A program made the position numbers and the translations under genes. A stretch of DNA of 64,000 nucleotides from the NCBI GenBank assembly GCA_035578155.1, contig JAPWDM010000005.1, positions 42,546,365 through 42,610,364 on the forward strand, in the 5' to 3' direction. Within the stretch, counting starts at the first letter, position 1; each line of letters starts with the position of its first letter. This DNA is from Brachynemurus nebulosus. Lineage: Eukaryota > Arthropoda > Insecta > Neuroptera > Myrmeleontidae. This document shows, piece after piece, positions 56,173 to 64,000 of the stretch. The notes beneath the pieces were generated by a model. That model worked only from the letters and a program-made list of their open reading frames with translations, was not told the origin of the DNA and did no database searches.

Positions 56173-57916
56173 TTAATATATAAGTGCTATTTTTGTTACC
56201 TCTAATGCAGTTTGAGAATCCGAGGATAAATTCGAGGATTGCTAATTATCCATGGCCACAAAAATATAAGCTCATGGGCCAAGTATGAGTAAAATGGGCC
56301 AAATTGAGAAAAGAATGAATCAAAAATAAATCATCAAAAATGCAATTTTAATAAAAATGAATAGCAGAGCAGGCTATGGACTATTGAAGGCAAGATTACT
56401 TACGCTCCTACTTTCTAGTAACGTAAATGTTGCTTATACGACAAATTGCCTATCTATACGTCAACTTACGGCTCGAGAGATTGAAAAACAAGTTTATCTT
56501 TGTATATTTGTACAATTTATATTCAAAAGAAGTAGTCTTAGTAGTATTTCAAAATTTGTCTGTGGCAAATTATTAAGTACTTAATAAATTATAAGCGGCA
56601 ACGTTGTTGAAAATGCAACCTTTTACCTAACATCGATGCTTTCTTTTCTTATTTTTATTTATTTTTTTTCAATTTTACTTTTTATATTTACAACACTACA
56701 TGCTAATTGAACTAAACATTATTAAAATCTTGTTTTTATACCAATAACGAATAACAATAATACGTAACAACAATAACATAACAAATGTATATTTTGAAAT
56801 TTCAATGTGTACATTCATGTTAGCTAACTTCGTCAGCTAGCCATTTTTCACGAACATTTGTTAGCTAGTATTTGTGTTAGCTAACAATGTTTATTTCAGT
56901 TTATCTTAGTGTGTACCCGTAATAAAGCGTTCAATTTTGGCTTGTGCTTCGTGATGTGTCTCTGCAAATAAAAAGCTAAATCATCTGCGTACATAAGTAG
57001 CTTAATGTTGGTTATACCGTCAATATTAACACCTCACAATTGGTTCTCTTAAAACATTGATCATTCATTGATCAAATGATTATTCATTTTCAAAAATATA
57101 GTTTATTAAAATCTAAGAGTCAGTAAGTAACTTGAAAACGGTAGTCTTTTCCAAATTTCCCTTTAAATCTTTTTAATTTGAAGATTCCAGCATTCTATAA
57201 ATGTGAACTAATATATTTTATCTATGTTGTGATATCAAACAAAAAGAAAAACAAGATGAAAGAACTAAGCTCACAACAAATAATCATCTATATTCTAGTA
57301 AAGATCGTTCGGTCTGCATGAAAATTGAAACTGAATAGCTTGTATACAAACACATGCGAACTAAGCTCCTTTCTGTTTGTTACTACGATTCGTTTCAGGT
57401 TCATATCACACATAAATTGTCCTAAAATTTAATTAGACTTTGTCAATTTAAGTGCTCTCCTTTTATAAAAGTCTGTGTTGTGTCAGCCTGACACTGCCGA
57501 ATCGCACTCTTTACGAATAAAAATCGATATTTAATGAAAATTAACACACAACTTGATCGTTAGAAAAGTTTCAGTTGTATATTATTTTTCGTATTTCCCT
57601 TTTCATATCATTCTTTCGTTTCATCTATTCTGATTGTTTGTTGACTGTCTCTATTTTCATTCTTCTTTTCTTTTATTGCAATAAAATACTCTTTTGATGA
57701 AAATTTTCTATTGTAATATCATCTATATTTAACTATCGTATGAATTATTTTCACATGATTGTGTCTTGAGAATTTTTATTCAGATGAATTTAATTGAAAT
57801 TTATAGAGTTGTGTTGTTTTAACTTATCGCAGGTTTATTGTGTGGGTGAAGGATTGTTTTAACACGGTTCAGTTGTTCACATTGATTTCACAGTCAACCA
57901 TAACAATTTTTAATTC
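56173..57916. other. No gene recognised
   Basis: A 75-codon frame at 56357-56584 has no features. At 56815-56895 four TTAGCTA or CAGCTAG motifs form imperfect hairpins. Nothing else stands out. Confidence 0.35.
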
Positions 57917-58032
57917 TAGCGAATTTCGAAAACTCGGCCGCTCTCATGACGCAATCTGAGGCCCAGACTATAACAGAAGCATGTTTTGAGGTCCCTAGAA
58001 TACGAAAATGATATTCACTAAAATTTATATAC
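57917..58032 (-). repeat. Repeat family A, truncated copy
   Basis: AGCGAATTTCGAAAACTCGG to ATATTCACTAAAATTTATAT, the inverse of the part of repeat A after the TA array site. It ends exactly at that site, where palindrome P follows (TGTGAGTTTTTTGAGAGTTG). Confidence 0.75.
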
Positions 58033-58034
58033 AT

Positions 58035-58432
58035 GTGAGTTTTTTGAGAGTTGCCATTTCTATTACAACCAAATTTTTATGATAGAAATGATACTGGAAA
58101 AGGTTCTTTTCTTGGATGTAATGAAAATGTAACCAAGAAAAACACTATCGGTTGAAGTAGCCTCAAGTACATATGCATATTTTTACCGCCTAACTGACAA
58201 AGAAAAATTAAAAAACTGAACTTGGGTAAAAAAAAATTTTTTGCTCATTTATGTTGTTTGCTCAATTAATGCATTAGACCAGTTTTATCGAAAAATTAAT
58301 ATATAGTCCCATTTAAAAAGCTATAAGTTTGTATCATAGCTCGAAAACCATAACAGCTATTATCTACAGCAGATATCTACAACTCTTATTTGAACAATTT
58401 TTCGATTAAATCAACTCTCGAAAAACTCACAC

Positions 58433-58521
<89 letters not shown>

Positions 58522-58793
58522 TGTTAGTTTTTCGAGAGTTGCCATTTTTATTACAACCAAACCGTTGATTTAATCGAAAAATTGTTCAAATAAGAGTTGT
58601 AGATATCGACGGAGGCAACCGATTGCTATAGTCAGGAGCTTTATAGCTCTTATGGTTTTCGAGCTATGATACGAACTTATAGATTTTTAAATGGGACTAT
58701 ATATTAATTTTTCGATAAAACTGGTCTAATTCATTAATTAACAACATAAGTGAGCAAAAAAATTTTTTTTACCCAAGTTTAATTTTTTAATTT

Positions 58794-58795
<2 letters not shown>
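58035..58795. mobile_element. Large palindrome P around TA array 11
   Basis: 58195-58430 and 58522-58795 are inverse copies (AACTTGGGTAAAAAAAAATT with AATTTTTTTTACCCAAGTTT at the outside, AATCAACTCTCGAAAAACTC with GAGTTTTTCGAGAGTTGCC-type at the inside). Another GTGAGTTTTTTGAGAGTTG copy starts at 58036. The sequence is related to MITE P at 47.7 kb, including TAGATATCGACGG and CAACCGATTGCTATAG; a relic of the same family is at about 45650-45760. Confidence 0.8.
58434..58520. repeat. TA array 11, centre of palindrome P
   Basis: About 85 bases of TA with one TACA and one TATG interruption, exactly between the two arms. Confidence 0.95.

Positions 58796-58796
<1 letters not shown>

Positions 58797-58871
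<75 letters not shown>
58797..58871. repeat. TA array 12, at the outer end of palindrome P
   Basis: 75 bases of TA starting where the right arm ends (AATTTTTCTATA). Confidence 0.95.
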
Positions 58872-58874
<3 letters not shown>

Positions 58875-61067
58875 CTAGCAGAAAAAATTAAAGGATCAAA
58901 AAATAATTCCAAATTTTTAGTTATTTTTCGAACGGCTGTATCTTTGTAAAAAATTGTCGTATCGGAGTCTTAAACAAAGCAATTTTCTAGTTTTGAGATC
59001 TTTCGATAAAAAAAATTTTCAAAGCACCGTGTACCGCTCAATCCTAATAAATACGCTGAAAAAAAAATTTTCGAAATTTTTCGGTTTCTTTTTTTGATCC
59101 ACGGACTTTTCTGACTTAAATAGGATGACTTTTGTTTACAACAATGATAAAGGTACTCTTAAAATTTAACACAACGCCAACACATTCGCCAACGTGGCTA
59201 TTAAAATTATAACATCAAGTTAAATTTTAGAAAATCGAATGTTTTCCTGAAGTCCCTTCTTTTATTTTATGATGAAATTCTTATTTTTTTCCTTTATCCA
59301 ATGTTTTCTAAAGGTTCTAGTTTTACGGCGAATGAACTCTTCAACTTTTAAGTCTCTAGTCAGTGTGTGTTGAAATGGGCAAACTTCTTTACATATACTC
59401 ACTTAATAATCCTTCTTCTTACTTGATAGATGATCCCAGCTGATTCATTTATCACTTTTTGCCATACTGAAATATTTCAGACTATAAATAAGTAGTTTCA
59501 GTTACAGGTAGTAGATATAATATGTTGTGTAAGCAGAACAAGCACAAAAAATGATACGAGAGTCTTGAGGATTAAAATATAAATAGGTACATAAAAAATT
59601 TATGTACTCTCTCTATCATCATTATGTTTTATTTGCTCCGTGTTTTGTTTGAAGTAATCATTTGTTCCAATCACTTAGTAACTGCAAATAAAATAACTAT
59701 AATATTTTCTTATTGAATAAATTATTTACTGTTCTTTTTCATTTCTCCTTTAATTATAATTTTATTGCAAAATAGAAAATTAGAATAGAATACATCTGTG
59801 TAATACTACAATTCCATAATTCCTAAGTTTTTGGTCCTATAAACATGAATTCGATATACATGTACTGATATACAGCTGTAGATCTCAATTAATAAGGTAT
59901 AATAGCCTGTATACATATAATATAGCAAATCTGAGTTGACAATAAGGGCGATAAAATTTTACAAGTCAGTTTTACACTGGAACAAAATATTTAGTGAATA
60001 TAGTTAAACATCGTTTTTAAAGTTCCTACGTGAATACATGTAAGTAAGATAAAACAGTATGTACAAAATCATAATTTTGTACTTTCCCATATTTTTTTCA
60101 TAAAACTGCATGCGTAAACTCGAACACGAAACTTATATCAAATTTCAGTATAGGTGAAATAATAAATTGTAATATGCAGAAATAAAAGAAAATTTATATA
60201 AGAAATAAACCTAATAATAAAATTGAGTTGTTGGTATGAATGGATGTTGGATGTTTTTTTTTCTTTATATTGTGGTTTTCGATATGATAATGTGATCGAT
60301 TAGCAAAAATAAAATGGGGTATGTGTTGTCAGTCATTACATTGTTCTTAACTGCTCTAAAATTACAGTCACTACGGTAGCTGTTTGCTACGATTTTGTAT
60401 TTTGATTTTTCAGTTTATATTAAAATATATTTCGATTTAAATGTGCTATTTATTCTGTTATAATTTACTTACCTTTAAGCTACATTTTATAATTCAAATG
60501 TAAATATTTAACCAAATATAGAAAAAAAATGTATATTTAATTCCAATAAATCAATTTTTGTTCCTGTTTTGTGTTTATTTTCAAATTTATGGTTAAATTT
60601 TAATTCAAAAATTTTAATTTATGCCACATAAGTGTCAAATGTATTGTACAAATTGTATGTATATCTACAAATTTAATTTATTAATTATTTTTTATTATTC
60701 TCCAAAAATTTGTTTTAAAAACTTGAAACATCAGTTTTTGAATGTATTTCATTTCTGCACGATTTTTTTTTTTTTGTATGTAAATCCTACTTTGGAAATT
60801 AGATCAGCTAGACAAAGATGAATTTATCTGATTTGCCATATTCGTTGTCCTTTATTAATAGCAGTCAATCATAATTTTTAAAATTTTACGGCCAGTCAAC
60901 TTTCTTCTCGAAGTTGGTGGATAATACTTACTCGTGCTTTATACTCTTTGGTTCAAGCAATCATAAATAAGATTAAACGGTCACCACAGCTACAGATTAA
61001 CTGTTTAGTTGAAACATAAATGCACTTCAATACATAACACTATATATTTACCTATTGATGGATAGTT
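58872..61067. other. No gene recognised
   Basis: A+T-rich. The stretch 58890-59110 has several AAAATTTTTCG-like runs and might be a repeat, but no copy lies in the window. The 66-codon frame at 60621-60821 has no features. Confidence 0.35.
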
Positions 61068-61905
61068 GTCTAAGACTAGCCGCATACACACAATTTTTGG
61101 TTGAACAACTGTTTAGTTGTATGTCAAAAGACTATGGAATCTTATGGAGGTGCGCATACTATCAACACGATAGTAGCTCGACAAAAAAATCATAAAACCA
61201 TATCGATCGTTTTTTGACTAAAAAGTCGGACAACTTAACCAACTATCGATCGACAGGTATATGTACATTACTGTGTACTGAAGTGCGTATACACTCAACT
61301 AAATAGTCGATCTGTAACCCGAACATATAATCTCTATGGTAAATTCTGGAGTATTTTATCTATGCTGTGATATATATGGGATGTACGAAATATCTCCTTT
61401 TCTTTTTCTTTGTCGTACGTTCTATATAAAGCAAAGCACAGACAAATCCTTTTCTATTCACCATTTGTGGATTCGATGATTGATAAGACCGTTAAAAGAT
61501 TAAAAACACAAAACATTCAACAAGTTTTGAAAATCATAGATATAATAGACATGACAGATATAGGAACTATTATGTATGATTGGTTGAAAAAAAGAGGATT
61601 ATGCACGAATAGGAATAAATAAGGGTACGAATAATTTTAAAATCGCTGAAAAACTGATTGATAGTATGCGCATCCTACAACTAAACAGTTTAGTAGGGTT
61701 GAAACCATGAGGCTCATCGATTTCGACTAAACAGTTTAGTCGAGATACTAACTTAGTGTATGCGCCAGGCTTAAGTTGTTCGACTTTTTAATCAAAAGAC
61801 GATAGATAGTTTCTTGATTTTTCTATCGAGCTACTATCGGGTTAATAGTATGCGCAGCTCTAACATACCACTAAACAGTTGATCAATTAAAAATTGTATG
61901 TTTAC
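61068..61905. mobile_element. Foldback element F, copy 2, nested
   Basis: The outer pair is AGCCGCATACACACAATTTT against GTGTATGCGCCAGGCTTAAG. A second inverse pair, ATAGTAGCTCGACAAAAAAA with TTTCTATCGAGCTACTAT, is interleaved with it, so at least two foldbacks lie here. The middle part (61290-61620) has no counterpart in copy 1 and holds a 70-codon frame (61410-61622) of unknown meaning. Confidence 0.55.
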
Positions 61906-64000
61906 GGCTGATTTAAGTTTATTTTATGGTTGAAACGTATTGTTTACATGACATTCGAGAAAGTGGGAGGATTACTTCTTTGGCGAGAGAAATGAAGTGA
62001 TACTATTCTACACATTTGAATCCGTAATATTTTTCGTTTCAATATTTTATTCCTCCACTTCAGCGCGACGTAAAAATTCATTTCAAGGATTATATTTTCT
62101 TAATTTGTATAATTTACATTCTTTAAATTGTGTCATATAAAACCTTGAATTGCTAAACAGATCTATTTTGCAAATTTGTATAGACGGATCTCAAATTCAT
62201 CGCCAATAAAATCAACAATAAATAATTTATTAAGTTTTGCCACTGATATTTTGACTGGAATCCTAAAAACTGAACTAATGGTCTCAACACCTTTTTCAAT
62301 GGAAGAAAGAAACATATTATACCTATATTTTCCAAATATTTTCTTGTTTATTTAAATTAGGTATTTATTTTAAAAATTAATGTGAATTTTGTGCGTTAGA
62401 ATGGAATGGAATATGGACACAGAAACGGTAGAAAAAATATTTTTTTAAGGTATATAGTATATAATTTAATTTACGCAAGAGGTACTTTTTAACAAGAAAT
62501 ATACTTTTTATTTTCATTTTTATTTGAATAACAAGTTAAAAACGTAAAAGCACTGAGGGGAAATGCAGTCAAGCTTGATATGGCACACAATATTTAAAAA
62601 AAAAAGGAAAGAGAAGTTGTGTTGAGCGTAGAAGATACCTGTTGTAAAAACATATTGAGGAAATTTTCAAAAAACAGAAATCAATTAACCAAAAAATTTA
62701 ATTAGTTAAAAACAGAAAATCTTGGACCGATAGCTATAAACAAAATATTTTTAAATTTTCATATTTTCAAAATGTCTCGAAATGGGAAATTACACTGCAG
62801 TTTCACACCCAAATATTATGATCCTAAATTAATGGTGATTCAATTGAAATTGGTGACCAGACTAATTACCATATTCGGCAATATGCGCTAATTACTTTTA
62901 AATGATTGTATGTTGGTGAAACAGATGGTCACAATGTAAAAATCAATTTACAAGTACAGTATCGAGAAAAAACAATTCAAACACATTTTTCTAAAGCATT
63001 TTTTATTAATTTTACTGTGTTAAAATGTTTTAGTAACTACTAAATTCCAGAAAAAATTTATTAATTGTAAAATTTTTGTTTTTGAATTTCGAAAATTTTT
63101 TTGAGTAAACATTTTTTGACTCTCCTGCCATTTTTTGGAGTAAAACTTGGGAGCTTAAATTTGGTCAGGAAGCATGATGTGCTTCGGGTATACTCGGCGG
63201 TAAATCGAATTTACCCGACAGAGTGTCTGTTGTACAAACTGTATAAATGTCTAAGAAAATAAGTAATATCTTTGTATGTTCGGTACGTCGGTAGCAGGTT
63301 GAAGGAGTATTAAATAGCCTTTTACTTTTGTAATATATAAATTCAAAGTTTGCAATGAAAATAGCTATTTATGCAACAAGTACAGCTTGGGCTACGTAGG
63401 ATGACACTTGGAATTTGAATGCGCAACCATTGGTTGAATGCGTAGTTCAAAGCCTCCCATCAAACTTTTCGTCTTTTGAACTTATATATAGACCCGACAG
63501 AAAATGAACTGAGATATGTATGTGCTGAAACACATTTTGTACAAATATATGCGTATGTATAGAAAATGCTATTTTAGTAAAAATGAATAAGTAGACGTCT
63601 GTAAAAAACTATTTCCATAGAAAAATCTACTATTTATAATACTTACATCCTAGGAAGGTAAGCAAACTTTTATGACCTGTTATTTTTGATAACTATAGTA
63701 ACCAGTAAATAGAATGATAAATGTTGTTTACTTGAAAAATTACCTGCTATGTAAACACCAATTTACGATTTAAGAGTTTAAAAAAAATATATTAACGCTC
63801 CCACTAAAATATTTTAGTGGTAGTACGTAAAAGTGTTAATTGTATAATATCCGAAAATGAGGACTTAAAATTTACTACATAAATATTTTACAGACTGATT
63901 GTAAGACGCTTCTCTGGACTAGAACTAACACAAAATTTCTGTAAAATATTAAATTAACTGACTATTTGACTATCCCTGATTCATTTTTTTCTGAGTCATA
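61906..64000. other. No gene recognised
   Basis: No open frame, repeat or palindrome of note except a small inverse pair GTAAATCGAATTTAC near 63209 and an isolated ATATATAG box near 63485. Confidence 0.35.

Noticed and set aside
61410..61622. 70-codon open frame with a protein-like look
   Set aside because: Lies within nested foldback elements, has no recognised motif and no splice or polyadenylation context.

Overview
This window looks like nuclear DNA of an insect. It is strongly A+T-rich, has intron-split coding sequence with GT/AG junctions, and is crowded with class II transposon remnants (mariner, pogo-type, hAT), palindromic MITE-like elements, tRNA-derived repeats and long TA dinucleotide arrays. 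The one complete gene is a chemosensory ionotropic receptor, which fixes an arthropod (very likely insect) source. I cannot name the order. There is no bacterial, plasmid or viral organisation, no rRNA gene and no CRISPR.

Region by region. 1-7.6 kb: no complete gene; two small palindromic elements, an internally deleted mariner (993-1653), an unrecognised open frame on the minus strand (2111-2397) and dispersed repeats. 7.69-14.99 kb, plus strand: a seven-exon ionotropic receptor gene of the IR75 type that joins in frame to 620 codons; its introns hold MITEs, a dispersed repeat and a hAT insertion with an 8-bp target duplication. 15-30 kb: terminal-inverted-repeat (TIR) elements, a dimeric 62-bp minisatellite (21.0-21.65 kb), a lone exon-like piece of a DEG/ENaC (pickpocket-type) channel (22.2-22.5 kb), a decayed pogo-like transposon that keeps the transposase C-terminus (24.96-26.50 kb), a hAT MITE and a tRNA-like repeat. 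31-35 kb and 51.3-51.8 kb: a 120-bp satellite next to a 31-32-bp minisatellite of the same family as the 21-kb array. 34-45 kb: a repeat family here called A, including a palindrome of almost 470 bp, a three-layer transposon nest at 40.4-41.8 kb, a pogo/Tigger-like element and large foldbacks. 46-64 kb: a second deleted mariner, palindromic elements, more TA arrays and long stretches where I see nothing.

Twelve TA arrays of about 57-90 bp lie between 18.5 and 58.9 kb. Most touch or lie within a transposon, satellite unit or palindrome. In repeat A one related copy lacks the array at exactly the place where two others have it, which points to repeated birth of the arrays from a short TA-rich seed inside the element. 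The receptor gene is the only locus I would call functional. The other coding traces (DEG/ENaC piece, two isolated splice-flanked exon candidates, the 2.1-kb open frame) are either exons of genes whose remaining exons I cannot find, or relics.
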